A DNA stretch of 64,000 nt from contig CM051034.1 of the NCBI GenBank assembly GCA_027627225.1, positions 11,735,261 through 11,799,260 on the forward strand, given 5' to 3'. The position numbers and the translations under genes were made by a program. The stretch is from Congeria kusceri (Eukaryota > Mollusca > Bivalvia > Myida > Dreissenidae). The notes beneath the pieces are model-generated. The model saw only the letters and a list, made by a program, of their open reading frames with translations, was not told the origin of the DNA and searched no databases. Shown in pieces: positions 10,630 to 23,229 of the stretch; position 1 is the first letter of the stretch, and each line of letters begins with the position of its first letter.

Positions 10630-12295
10630 GTCAAAACTGCAACTATGCACACCATTTGCATTATGTGCACCATTTGAAAGTTGTTGCATCATCCATACCT
10701 TTTGAACAGGCGTACCGTTTGAACCGTTTGCAGCACTTGAAATATTCGCAACACTTGAACCATTTGCAATATTTGAACCATTTGCTGCAACACTTGCACC
10801 ATTGGCAGCATTTGAACCATTTAACATATTTAAACCATTTCATTTGAACTATTTGCAACAATTAAAAGATTTGAACTATTTGCAACATTTAAATCATTAC
10901 AACTATTTACAGAATTTAAACCATATGAAACATTTGCAACATTTAAACCATATGAACCAGTTAAACCATTTGACCCATTTAAACATTTGGCAACATTTGA
11001 ACCGTTTTGAACAATTTGCAACATATGAACCATTTCATTTGGTCCATTTGCAACATTTAACCCATTTGCAGCAAATTTTTAAATTTTGTATTAATATTTG
11101 CAAGTATTTGCAACCTTTTTACTATTCCAATATTGAAACAATTTCATTCGACCCATTTGAAACAATTGCAGCATTTGTAACATTGAACCATTTGCAACAT
11201 TAAAACCATTTGCAACATTTAAAACATTGACCATTTGAACCATTTGAACCATTTGCAGCATTTGAAACATTTGCAACATCTAAACTATCTGTGAACAATT
11301 TAATCCATTTGAACCATTTGCAACATTTGAACCGTTTGAACAATTTGCAACATTTGAACCTTGTCATTCGAACTGTTTCATGTGAACCATTTGCAACACT
11401 TAAACTATGTCCAACAATTAAGTAATTCAAACTATTTGCAACGTTTGAAAAAATGCAACATTGACACAATTTCATTTGAACCATTTGCAAGATTGAAACT
11501 ATCTGGACGATGTTCGCAACATTTGAACCATTTTAAGTATTTGCAAGACTTAACCCATTGGCAGCATTTTAACCATTTGCCATATGTATACGTTTTCACC
11601 ATTTGCAACATGTGAACCATTGGAACCAAATAAACCAGTTCAAAAATTGTAACCATGTGCACAATTTGAATCATGTGCACAATTCGAACCATTTGCACAA
11701 TTTGAACCATTTGCAATGTAATAACTATTGCACAATTTTAACTTTGTAGATATTTGCAACTTTTAAACAAAATGAACTATTAACAACAAACCGTTTGAAA
11801 CATGTTCAACATTTAAACCATTTGAATCTTTTGCAACATTTGAACCATTTGGACCATTTACAACATAAATCAGTTGTACCATTTTTAACATTTAAACCAT
11901 TTACAAAATGTAAACCAAGTGCAGCATTGGTACTATATGCACTATTTGAACCATTTGAAACATTTGAACCGTTTAAAGCATTACACATTTTAAACCATTT
12001 AAAATATTAGCAAAATTTATACCATTTGAAGCATTTGCAAAATTAAAATCATTCGTTACATTTAAATCATTTGAAGCATTTGCAACATTTAAAAGATTTA
12101 AATATTTGAAACATTTAAACCATATGAAACATTTTCAACATTTAGACCATTTGCAACAATTCGAACCATTTAAAAGATTCCAAACATTTAAACCATTTGA
12201 ACATGTTTGCAACATTTAAATAATTTAAACAAACCAAGCATTTGCATCATTTCAGCTATTTTAACCATTTGCAACAATTGAACCGTTTGCACCAA
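10630..12295. repeat. 1.6-kb degenerate minisatellite based on ACCATTTGAA/CATTTGCAA
   Basis: Units of about 9 to 15 bp (CATTTGAAC, CATTTGCAA, CATTTAAAC) repeated throughout. Asn/His/Leu-rich frames appear on both strands and are artefacts of the repeat. Confidence 0.92.
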
Positions 12296-12954
12296 AGACA
12301 AGGCCGTTCGCCTTTCTACCATTCTTGGTTACATAGGTCGGCATGACACGCAACAAGTGTATAAGTAATGGTAATATATACTAGACTGCCAGGGCAACTA
12401 ACTAGCGCGGGAGTATATTTATGTGATGTTTTGGCGATTACATGTCGTAATTTTTTTTTACAATGAATTGATTCACGTCAATGCCATGAAGCTAACATTT
12501 TGCAATATCCCTTGGCACTATTTTGCATAAGAGGCACAACGAAATGTCAACCTTCATGCAACAAATTGGTTAATAAATGAATGCGAAATCGTTTCTCATA
12601 ATGCGGACGAGTTTTGATGTTCCAAGGTTAAGTCGCGGTTGGGTTACTTAGACCTATACAGATCTGTAGTAAAAGCTTAATTAAACTTCTTTAAATCAAA
12701 AAAAAAAGTTATATCTGTTGCTGCTTCAATTAAAGTTTATTCTGGTAAAGAATAAACATACGCTACTTGTTTTATCATATTTTAATATTGATTTTCACAT
12801 TTTAATTTTCAGTTGAAAACGTCACTTAAATAGAACCTTTCAAGTTAACAGCGGTCGTCATTTGGACACATGTATGACAAACATTGAGGTTGATCCCATG
12901 TAAATTGTGACCTGTAGAGTCGTTCAAAGCTAATTGCTGACGTTGCATACAATC

Positions 12955-13275
12955 GCATCGTGCACGACGCATGAAGCACGACGCATGAAGCACGACGCAA
13001 CCTGCACGACGCATGAAGCACGAACAGAGTTCATGAAGCATGATGCAACGTTCACGACGCAACGTTCATGACGCATGATGCAATTTTCACGACGCAAAAC
13101 GCAACGTTCACGAGACATGACACATGGCGCATAGTGCAACGTGCACGACGCAATGTGTATGACGCAATGTGCATGACGCATGAAGCACGACACAACGTGC
13201 TGGATGCATGACGCATAATGCAACGTTCGCGACGCATGGTGCAACGTGCACGACGCATGAAGCACGACACAACGT
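12955..13275. repeat. GACGCATGAAGCAC minisatellite
   Basis: Short units of about 13-15 bp (CACGACGCATGAAG, CACGACGCAACGTG) in a degenerate array. Three minus-strand frames rich in Cys, Ala and Arg are artefacts. Confidence 0.9.
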
Positions 13276-13329
13276 GTTAATCTGATCATAATTCTTGCAG
13301 CTTCGTGCTGGTGAACTTATAAATTACGA

Positions 13330-13755
13330 GTGTGCAAAAATAAAAAAGCAGGTACAAGTGTTGAACGATATGTCGGCCATTCTTGCGGCGAAGGACATAA
13401 CCCTGGTAGACGCAATGTGTTTTTAGAGATTGATATAGCCTTTCAATTACAACACATTAAAACAAGGTCTCCGTGTACTTACGTAAGAGAATACGTTCTC
13501 GTGTACTTATATCACTGTAGTAACCTGATACGAGCACTGGCTGCTGCACCGGAAATCAGGTGTCCATATACTGTCTTAGTGCCTAACGATGTATATCAAA
13601 TTGATTCAATACGAAAGAGAATAATGTTATCGTATATTGCTATCACTTTCATGGGACTTGTTAATATATTCTTTAAAATGTCATATAATGTTATACTAAA
13701 AACTGAAGTACCTGGACGAATAGATTTAAATATGTTTTGTGAAAATAAATATTAA
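13330..13755 (+). CDS. Unrecognised open frame, 141 residues
   Basis: Open frame starting MCKNKKAGTSVERY, with Cys/His near residue 20, a hydrophobic stretch around residues 103-116 (LSYIAITFMGLVNIFF) and basic segments elsewhere. I recognise no domain. It begins just beyond a minisatellite and ends about 20 bp before a minus-strand tRNA-like sequence, so it is more likely transposon debris or chance than a gene. Confidence 0.12.
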   Translation: MCKNKKAGTSVERYVGHSCGEGHNPGRRNVFLEIDIAFQLQHIKTRSPCTYVREYVLVYLYHCSNLIRALAAAPEIRCPYTVLVPNDVYQIDSIRKRIMLSYIAITFMGLVNIFFKMSYNVILKTEVPGRIDLNMFCENKY

Positions 13756-13773
13756 AAGGGAAAATAAATATAT

Positions 13774-13835
13774 ACCTCCGCCGGGGCTTGAACCCGTGGC
13801 TTAGGCCAAAGAAGCTTCACAATCGCTTTTTAATA
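13774..13835 (-). pseudogene. tRNA-like 3' half
   Basis: Minus strand: CCACGGGTTCAAGCCCCGG is a clear T-arm, followed by CGGAGG. The 5' part is too degraded to assign an anticodon. Confidence 0.4.
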
Positions 13836-13929
13836 TTTTCGACATTTGAAATTATGTTTATTTATAAACGACTCATTATTTCGAATATATTTCTTTCTCA
13901 GGAGTGTCATTTATTTATTTATTTATTTA

Positions 13930-13998
13930 TTTTGAAATCGGTGACAAAAAATGAAATTAGGAATATTATTAAGAAAAATTTTGTCGCCGATTTCAAAA
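13930..13998. repeat. 20-bp inverted repeat (hairpin)
   Basis: TTTTGAAATCGGTGACAAAA at 13930-13949 and TTTTGTCGCCGATTTCAAAA at 13979-13998 pair with one G/T-type mismatch around a 29-base AT-rich loop. It is preceded by (TTTA)n. Confidence 0.8.
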
Positions 13999-14382
13999 AG
14001 AAATTATACATGTATATGTCTAGACCTATACAGCAATTTTCATAGGGAGTTTTATAAAAAATAATAAAATAATCAATAGTTTCTAAAAATAAATCCTTTC
14101 AGATATGGACCATGGGACTTTTACTCATGGTGGCAGTGCTTACTGTATACACAAAACAGGGGGCGGCACTAAAGGGGGCAATGTTTACATAAAATCGCCA
14201 TGTTACTGTGTGGTTTTATTGGCTGTAATAAGTTTCATAGAAAAAATGCGATAAATATCATGATTTTAATGTGCATTACGATTTTTAAAAATAAAAATAA
14301 TAAAGTACGGAAACCCGTCTTGTGCACTCGCAGCACACCAAATCATGCTCAAACCAAAAAATGAACACGTTTTACACAATAG

Positions 14383-14830
14383 TATGTAAACATATTCTAG
14401 TGTTTTAACTGATTTCTATGAATTAATTACACATTTTGACTCAGGCACCCCTATATAATCAAAACACTGAAAACGAAAGCCAGATTGCTTAATCATGCGT
14501 CATTCACAAATGCGTTTTCAAGCATTTCTACTTTGTTGATCAGTCTGGAATTTTGCATGCACATTAGAAATATGTTAATAATGATGTAGAATGGGTTATT
14601 TCACGATATGTAAACATATTCTAGTGTTTTAACTGATTTCTATGAATTAATTACACATTTTGACTCAGGCACCCCTATATAATCAAAACACTGAAAACGA
14701 AAGCCAGATTGCTTAATCATGCGTCATTCACAAATGCGTTTTCAAGCATTTCTACTTTGTTGATCAGTCTGGAATTTTGCATGCACATTAGAAATATGTT
14801 AATAATGATGTAGAATGGGTTATTTCACGA
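14383..14830. repeat. Exact 224-bp tandem duplication
   Basis: 14383-14606 and 14607-14830 appear identical base for base (start TATGTAAACATATTCTAG, end GGTTATTTCACGA). Either a very recent duplication or an assembly artefact. Confidence 0.93.
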
Positions 14831-15180
14831 TATCAAAACTTTAAGTTGTCGTCTAGGTCAGATTACACCAGAGTTATTGCCCCTTTTTCATCAGAAAAAC
14901 TGCAAATGGACTTTGTACAACATACATACTTCATTTTACATCTTACTTTGACCAAACTTGCAGAGCTTGTGTATGAGCATACGATTTCATAATAATCAAA
15001 CGATGGCCTAGATCTGGGTACAAACACCATAATTATCCTAACTCCGTTGTAACAAGTATTACGAATATAAGACTACGAAGCACGTGTTCCAAATCTCGAT
15101 TAAACTTCAATTTTTTTTATAATTTAGATGCGTTACTTGATTGTTTATTTTTGCTTGCTTGGTTGTTCTGTTGTTGATTA
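14831..15180. other. No feature seen
   Basis: AT-rich sequence without recognisable coding, RNA or repeat structure. Confidence 0.4.
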
Positions 15181-16515
15181 ATTGTTTACCTGGTCGGTCG
15201 ATTGTTTTGTTGGTTGGTAGATTAGTTATATGCTTGGTAATGGGCTGTTTGGTCATTGTCTAGCTGGCTGTATGGTTGGTCGGGTATTTGGTCAATGACT
15301 GGTTGGCTGTTTAATCAGTTGGCTGGTTGGCTGTTTGGTCATTTGGCTGTTTGGTCATTTGGCTGTTTGGTCATTTGGCTGTTTAGTCAGTTGGCTGTTT
15401 GGTCAGTTGGCTGGTTGTCTGTTTGGTCAGTTAGCTGTTTGGTCAGTTGGCTGGTTATCTGTTTGGTCAGTTGGCTGTTTGGTCAGTTAGCTGGTTGGCT
15501 GTTTGGTAAGTTGGCTGGTCGGCTGTTTGGTCAGTTAGCTGGTTGGCTGTTTGGTCAGTTGGCTGGTTGGCTGTATGGTTGGTCGGGTGTTTGGTCAATG
15601 GTTGGTTGGTTGTTTATTCAGTGGGATGGTTGGCTGTTTGATCAGTTGGCTGTTTGGTCAGTTGGCTGTTTGGTCAGTTGGCTGTTTGGTTAGTTGGCTT
15701 TTTGGTCAGTTGGCTGGTTGGTCAGTTGGCTGTTTGGTCAGTTGGCTGTTCGGTCAGTTTGCTGTTTAGTTAGTTGGCTATTTGGTCAGTTGGCTGGTTG
15801 GCTGTTTGTTCAGTTGGCTGGTTGGCTGTTTGGTCAGTTAGCTATTTGGTCAGTTGGCTGTTTGTTCAGTTGGCTGGTTGGCTGTTTGGTCAGTTAGCTA
15901 TTTGGTCAGTTGGCTGGTTTGTCAGTTGGCTGGTCGTGTGTTTGGTCAGTTGGCTGTTTGGTTAGTTTGCTGGTCGGCTGTTTGGTCAGTTGGCTGGTTG
16001 GATGTTTTGTCAGTTGCTTGGTTGGCTGTTTGATCAGTTGAATCATTGGTTGTTTGGTCAATAGGCTTGTCGGCTGTTTGGTAAGTTTAATCGTTGGTTG
16101 TTTGGTCAGTTTCTGTTTGACCGTTTGGTAAGTTGGATCATTGGTTGTTTGGTCAGTTGACTCGTTGGCTGTTTTGTCTGCTGCCTGTTCGGCTGTTTGG
16201 TCAGTTGGATCGTTGGCTGCCTGGTCATTGGTTGGTTGGCTGCTTGGTCATAGGCTGTTTGGCTGGTTGGTCAGTTGGCTGTTTGGTCAGTTGAATCGTT
16301 GGTTGTTTGGTCAGTTGAATCGTTGGTTGTTTGGTCAGTTGGCTGGTCGGCTGGTTGGTCAGTTGGATCGTTGGTTGTTTGGTCAGTTGGCTGGTTTGCT
16401 GTTTGGTCAGTTGGTTGGTTGGCTGTACTGCTGGTCAGCTGTTGGGTCAGTTTGTTGTTTGGTCAGTTGGCTAGTTGGTTGTTTGGTTGCTTTGTTGCTT
16501 GGCTGGTTGGTAGGT
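15180..16515. repeat. 1.3-kb array of TTGGCTGTTTGGTCAG units
   Basis: Units of about 12-24 bp mixing GGCTGTTTGGTCAGTT and GGCTGGTT. Trp/Leu/Gly/Val-rich plus-strand frames (for example 15256-15693) arise from the array and are not genes. Confidence 0.92.
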
Positions 16516-17094
16516 GGGTTTCCACATTGTCAGAGCAATTTTAACAATCTGCATTCCCTGCTGAAAATCACGCAATTCTGCGTGCAAACGGTTTTAAGGC
16601 CAAGTCATGTTGCCAGCTAAATATAAAGGGCACGCTCTAGAAATAAACAAAACGGTGACAGGACGATAGCCTAGATGCATGCATGCAAAGAACAGTCGAG
16701 GAGTAAAAAATATATCATCATGCTATTGTTTGCAAATATTTTTTTTATACAAACAATACACTGTCAGGGACTGCAATAAACTGAAACAAGCTGCACTTTC
16801 GTAACTTCAATATCTTCCATCAGTCTAGGTCATCCTGACATATGTCAATGCCTGATCGTGCAATATCATCGCATTCTCCCTGACCCATTTCATTGAATCC
16901 GAATATTACATCCCGCGCATAAAAAAGCATTTATATAAAAAAGCGACACCTGAAAAAAATCGCTTAACTGTACGTCCTTCTAGGTACGAACGACCTTCCT
17001 GTACGAACGTTTGCAGTATATATTTCCTTCGCGCTCTAAGATAGATTTTTTGGCATCGATACAGCGGTATATGTATGGCAGCTTCCTAGTGTCA
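16516..17094. other. No feature seen
   Basis: Unique-looking AT-rich sequence. GCATGCATGC near 16678 is a short palindrome; nothing else is supported. Confidence 0.4.
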
Positions 17095-17395
17095 TGTAAA
17101 ATGCGTTTTATCTCGTATTTACGTCTTAATAACTGGTAATAACGATTCATCTATCTGGTAATTACGATTTGCACATGTAATTACGACCTAGTTACTCGTA
17201 ATTAAGAGTTTTCGTAATTACGAATTATTTTGTCGTAATTTTGACTTCAAAATAACAATATTGCAAAGATGTCTTAATTTTGTAATTACGACTTAATATT
17301 TCGTAATTATCACCTAATATCTCGTACTTACATTTATTTCGTAATAACGACTTAGTAACTCGTCAGTGCGATTTATTAATCCGTAATTACGAGAT
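17095..17395. repeat. Degenerate palindromic CGTAATTACG repeats
   Basis: Repeated TCGTAATTACGACTTA-type words at about 16-25 bp spacing. Each is self-complementary around AATT. Confidence 0.7.
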
Positions 17396-18560
17396 CAATC
17401 TGGCTAATGGAATCTTGCAAACGGTGTTCTTTTATTAGTGCAATCGCTGTTTCGTGTCTTGTTCTTATGGATATTTGAGCGAAGGTATACTATGCGATAA
17501 GAGACGCCGAAAGACGATTCCAAGCAGCAGGTGTACGATACAAAGAAAAACTAGTTTAAAGGCTGATATTTAGTAGTTTCGTTTTATCGTCATATCGCAA
17601 ATTTCGTGAAATATTTTTAACCTTCGGTCGTGCATTCGCCCATTTGTGTTCCACGTATCGTGCTTTCGAATTCTTGAATTACGAACTTGCATCATCACAC
17701 CACGAAAAGAGACGATACGTTGCGAGCTACTGAAACAGTTAACAAAGCCGACAGTTTGGTAGATCATTAAAAGATTATACGACACGAATAGCTTTTAAGA
17801 TATTGCTCTTTTCGGTCTTGATTCCAGGTACTTTGTCGAAAATACTACAAAGGGGGGCCATTAAGAGTATTGTTTCGAATCGTCTTGCAATCACAATTGT
17901 CGTTTCGCCAAACATCTTGAGAAGAAATTATGAACAGTCACAACACTATGATAAAATTCATGTTCATATATATTACTCCGAATAGCTTTTTTAAATATTA
18001 ACTGATTCGTATGAAAATAACAGTTTTGAGTTCCCAAAATGCTGGGACGTCACTATGCACAGCTACGAAAATACGATTCATCTTGTCGTGTCCTATCAGA
18101 ATCGTATTTCCATGCAGTTTTCTCGAATTCTTTCAGTTTTTATCCCTATAATTATATCATTAACAGCACCCCATACTTAAGTCATGAACAAAAGACACTC
18201 CCAACATGTGCAGATACAATGATCGTCTACGTAGCATTTCGCCATTTGTAGCAACAAAAAGCATACGTAAATAAATCCATATTTTAAGACATATTTTAGT
18301 ATACATTCGTGATGAACATTTCGCAATGCTGCATCCATTGCAACTTGCAAGTGCACATTGCGTGGATGGATGGCGCAGAAAATTGTTACATTCAAGGGAC
18401 TATGTCAACGAAAATTTGGTTTCCTATGGCACTATAAATGATATTAGATCAGGGAAATGCGCTATAGTAAGACATGTACAGTAAATAAAGAATAAATAAT
18501 ATACATTGTAATACAAAGTGAGATATTAGATAAAAAATATCAGCAAACATGTTTGAAAAC
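17396..18560. other. No gene seen
   Basis: Short open frames occur (17570-17785, 17803-17985, 18039-18251) without recognisable domains. Words such as TCGTGTC and ACGATTC suggest old repeat sequence. Confidence 0.35.
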
Positions 18561-18568
18561 AAACAAAA

Positions 18569-18651
18569 AGCGGGTATAGAACTCACGACATAGATACCAT
18601 ATACTAAGAAATGATAAGTCATACAGCACTTTAACCAACTACGCTGTTATA
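18569..18651 (-). pseudogene. Degenerate tRNA-like sequence
   Basis: Minus strand: CAGCGTAGTTGGTTAAAGTG as D-arm and TGAGTTCTATACCCGC as T-arm-like end. The anticodon region is not interpretable. Confidence 0.35.
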
Positions 18652-19119
18652 CTTTGTAAAGAAACGTGTGTAAACTATGATTATATAAAATACTAACAAT
18701 TCTGACGTCAAAATGTAAACATGAAAAGGGCCAAACAAACACGACCCAGATTATAAATTGATTTTTTTTTTATCTCAGCATGCGATAACTTTTTTTTAGT
18801 TATATATACGTTATTTTAACCGTTATTATATGTCATTATTAATTGGGATTATTTTTAAATTCACCACTTGCGGCCCTTTTCGTTGGCATATAATATAGTC
18901 TCTATAATGAACAAAGAATATTTTACCCTTGTCGAATGCTTAAAAGTCGTATGTGAAAAAAGAGGCACAGCATTGTCTGCACGCTGCGTGATTCAAGTCC
19001 GCTATAAATATAAACAAACATGCAATTGCCGAATGCTAAAATGTATTGTTTTAAATATAGATATGCAAGATCCATGAGTAATTTTGTTATACTGCACAAG
19101 CAGATTTTGTTAAGTAAAT

Positions 19120-19380
19120 GCAGGTCTTCACTACTACTACTACTACTACTACTACCAATACTACTACTACTATTACTATTACTACTACTATCACTACTAC
19201 TACTACTGCTACTACTACTAAGCAGAAGAAGATAAAAAAGAAGATGAGATGATGTCGCTGATGATGATGCTGATGACGATGATGATGAGGAGGAGGAACA
19301 AGAAGATGGTGGTGAAGCTGTTGACGATGAAGATGGTGATGATGATGATGATGATGATGGTGGTGGTAATGGTGGTTTAT
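19120..19380. repeat. (CTA)n and (GAT/GAG)n trinucleotide tracts
   Basis: CTA/TTA run at 19128-19222 followed by GATGATG and GAGGAGG rich sequence to 19380. Leu- and Met-rich frames are artefacts. Confidence 0.92.
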
Positions 19381-19494
19381 ATCATGATTTATTGCTATAC
19401 AATGGGCACATGTAATTGCAAACTGAATTACTCACATGATGCAAAGCAATTAATTTAACAACGCAATATTCCCCGTGGTAGATTCGTGGAAGGG

Positions 19495-20475
19495 GTGGGG
19501 GGGGGGGGGGTGGGGGCGGTGTATATTGCAAAAATGACTGTTGTATATGCAACAGCTGTAGTTCTTTCCGTCCTTGACATTTGGAATTGCAACCAATTAA
19601 TGAATCATCGCCAGGTTTTATAGATGCTATGTTTGATGCTAAGTCTACTCGATCACTGGCGCGAGAATAATAAAGTGCGAAAGCATGTTTTATCATTTGT
19701 ATTCCTATTTTATGAATGTCCTTTTTTATTTAGGGCTGGAGGAACGTTGGGGGTCAAAGCAGGCAACGAAGTATGATTGTTGCAATTAGGATACTTGTAC
19801 CTGTAGTTGATACATATTAAAGGCTCTAAAAGAGAATATTCAATTCAATTTAATTACAATTTAATTACTCAATGGTTTAATGTTCACCAGAGCAACAGAA
19901 CTGCAACTTTCTGAGGCACGATGAAATTAAGTTAATACAAATATCATCTAAATCCCTTCTTGTTGACAAGATTTCAAGACCTAGCATCATATAGTACTGA
20001 TCATCGTGATGAACATTAACCAATAAAAATCAAAACGCATTTGTAACGACCGATTTTTTGTCAATATATAAGTTAGTTTTATTTCAACATAACATATAAT
20101 AAATATATATATATATACAAACAATGTATACATACTATAATATAATTTGTTTTATGCAATGTCTATGTAACAATATATTTTGCTGAGGGATAAAACACCT
20201 ATATATTTGAGATTGTATGAGGTGTTTTGTATTTAACATAGCGGTAAAGGAAATGTGTAATTGAAAAAAAAATTAACAAGTGGACTCTAAAAGGTGAATT
20301 AAAGTTATGACAAAGTTTGATACAGACAACATTAGTAATAGTGGAGCCTGGTGGGTTGGTAATATAGTGATGCAGATGCCCCATTGCTGTCTATTCTACA
20401 ATCTTCTATATCCTGGTGCAAACCGCAATTATCTAGTTATATCGCAAATGAAAAAAAGAAGATAAAAACATTTGC
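19495..20475. other. No gene seen; poly-G at start
   Basis: A G-rich run at about 19493-19518, then AT-rich sequence with a short (TA)n at 20100-20116. No coding support. Confidence 0.4.
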
Positions 20476-23190
20476 AAGAATGTATGCATAGATAAATCAA
20501 AATACCCATATAACACCTGTGAAAACAAGAATGTATGCATAGATAAATCAAAATACCCATATAACACCTGTGAAAACAAGAATGTATGCATAGATAAATC
20601 ACAATACCCATATAACACCTGTGAAAACAAGAATGTATGCATAGATAAATCAAAATACCCATATAACACCTGTGAAAACAAGAATGTATGCATAGATAAA
20701 TCAAAATACCCATATAACACCTGTGAAAACAAGAATGTATGCATAGATAAATCATAATACCCATATAACACCTGTGAAAACAAGAATGTATGCATAGATA
20801 AATCAAAATACCCATATAACACCTGTGAAAACAAGAATGTATGCATAGATAAATCATAATACCCATATAACACCTGTGAAAACAAGAATGTATGCATAGA
20901 TAAATCAAAATACCCATATAACACCTGTGAAAACAAGAATGTATGCATAGATAAATCAAAATACCCATATAACACCTGTGAAAACAAGAATGTATGCATA
21001 GATAAATCAAAATACCCATATAACACCTGTGAAAACAAGAATGTATGCATAGATAAATCATAATACCCATATAACACCTGTGAAAACAAGAATGTATGCA
21101 TAGATAAATCATAATACCCATATAACACCTGTGAAAACAAGAATGTATGCATAGATAAATCATAATACCCATATAACACCTGTGAAAACAAGAATGCATA
21201 GATAAATCAAAATACCCATATAACACCTGTGAAAACAAGAATGTATGCATAGATAAATCATAATACCCATATAACACCTGTGAAAACAAGAATGTATGCA
21301 TAGATAAATCAAAATACCCATATAACACCTGTGAAAACAAGAATGTATGCATAGATAAATCATAATACCCATATAACACCTGTGAAAACAAGAATGTATG
21401 CATAGATAAATCAAAATACCCATATAACACCTGTGAAAACAAGAATGTATGCATAGATAAATCAAAATACCCATATAACACCTGTGAAAACAAGAATGTA
21501 TGCATAGATAAATCAAAATACCCATATAACACCTGTGAAAACAAGAATGTATGCATAGATAAATCATAATACCCATATAACACCTGTGAAAACAAGAATG
21601 TATGCATAGATAAATCATAATACCCATATAACACCTGTGAAAACAAGAATGTATGCATAGATAAATCATAATACCCATATAACACCTGTGAAAACAAGAA
21701 TGTATGCATAGATAAATCAAAATACCCATATAACACCTGTGAAAACAAGAATGTATGCATAGATAAATCATAATACCCATATAACACCTGTGAAAACAAG
21801 AATGTATGCATAGATAAATCATAATACCCATATAACACCTGTGAAAACAAGAATGTATGCATAGATAAATCAAAATACCCATATAACACCTGTGAAAACA
21901 AGAATGTATGCATAGATAAATCATAATACCCATATAACACCTGTGAAAACAAGAATGTATGCATAGATAAATCATAATACCCATATAACACCTGTGAAAA
22001 CAAGAATGTATGCATAGATAAATCAAAATACCCATATAACACCTGTGAAAACAAGAATGTATGCATAGATAAATCATAATACCCATATAACACCTGTGAA
22101 AACAAGAATGTATGCATAGATAAATCAAAATACCCATATAACACCTGTGAAAACAAGAATGTATGCATAGATAAATCATAATACCCATATAACACCTGTG
22201 AAAACAAGAATGTATGCATAGATAAATCAAAATACCCATATAACACCTGTGAAAACAAGAATGTATGCATAGATAAATCAAAATACCCATATAACACCTG
22301 TGAAAACAAGAATGTATGCATAGATAAATCAAAATACCCATATAACACCTGTGAAAACAAGAATGTATGCATAGATAAATCATAATACCCATATAACACC
22401 TGTGAAAACAAGAATGTATGCATAGATAAATCATAATACCCATATAACACCTGTGAAAACAAGAATGTATGCATAGATAAATCAAAATACCCATATAACA
22501 CCTGTGAAAACAAGAATGTATGCATAGATAAATCATAATACCCATATAACACCTGTGAAAACAAGAATGTATGCATAGATAAATCAAAATACCCATATAA
22601 CACCTGTGAAAACAAGAATGTATGCATAGATAAATCAAAATACCCATATAACACCTGTGAAAACAAGAATGTATGCATAGATAAATCAAAATACCCATAT
22701 AACACCTGTGAAAACAAGAATGTATGCATAGATAAATCAAAATACCCATATAACACCTGTGAAAACAAGAATGTATGCATAGATAAATCAAAATACCCAT
22801 ATAACACCTGTGAAAACAAGAATGTATGCATAGATAAATCATAATACCCATATAACACCTGTGAAAACAAGAATGTATGCATAGATAAATCATAATACCC
22901 ATATAACACCTGTGAAAACAAGAATGTATGCATATATAAATCATAATACCCATATAACACCTGTGAAAACAAGAATGTATGCATAGATAAATCAAAATAC
23001 CCATATAACACCTGTGAAAACAAGAATGTATGCATAGATAAATCAAAATACCCATATAACACCTGTGAAACAAGAATGTATGCATAGATAAATCAAAATA
23101 CCCATATAACACCTGTGAAAACAAGAATGTATGCATAGATAAATCATAATACCCATATAACACCTGTGAAAACAAGAATGTATGCATAGA
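20476..23190. repeat. 51-bp satellite array, about 53 units
   Basis: Unit: AAGAATGTATGCATAGATAA, ATCAAAATACCCATATAACA, CCTGTGAAAAC. Units are nearly identical; the main variable site is A or T in TCAAAATAC/TCATAATAC (one unit near 20600 has C). One unit near 21196 lacks 4 bp and one near 23068 lacks 1 bp. Because 51 is divisible by three, minus-strand frames of 877 and 773 residues stay open. These are repeat artefacts, since the frames swap at the indels and the two frames are equally open. Confidence 0.97.
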
Positions 23191-23229
23191 AGAATGAAAA
23201 TACCTAGCTGGCTTTGAACCAACCAGTAA

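Noticed and set aside
15256..16620. Trp/Leu/Gly-rich membrane-like proteins on the plus strand
   Set aside because: They are translations of the GGCTGTTTGGTCAGTT array; no unique sequence is included except chance ends.
18868..19077. tRNA-like sequence ending GTGATTCAAGTCCG on the plus strand
   Set aside because: Only the T-arm-like end is present; the D-arm and anticodon stem cannot be found at proper spacing.
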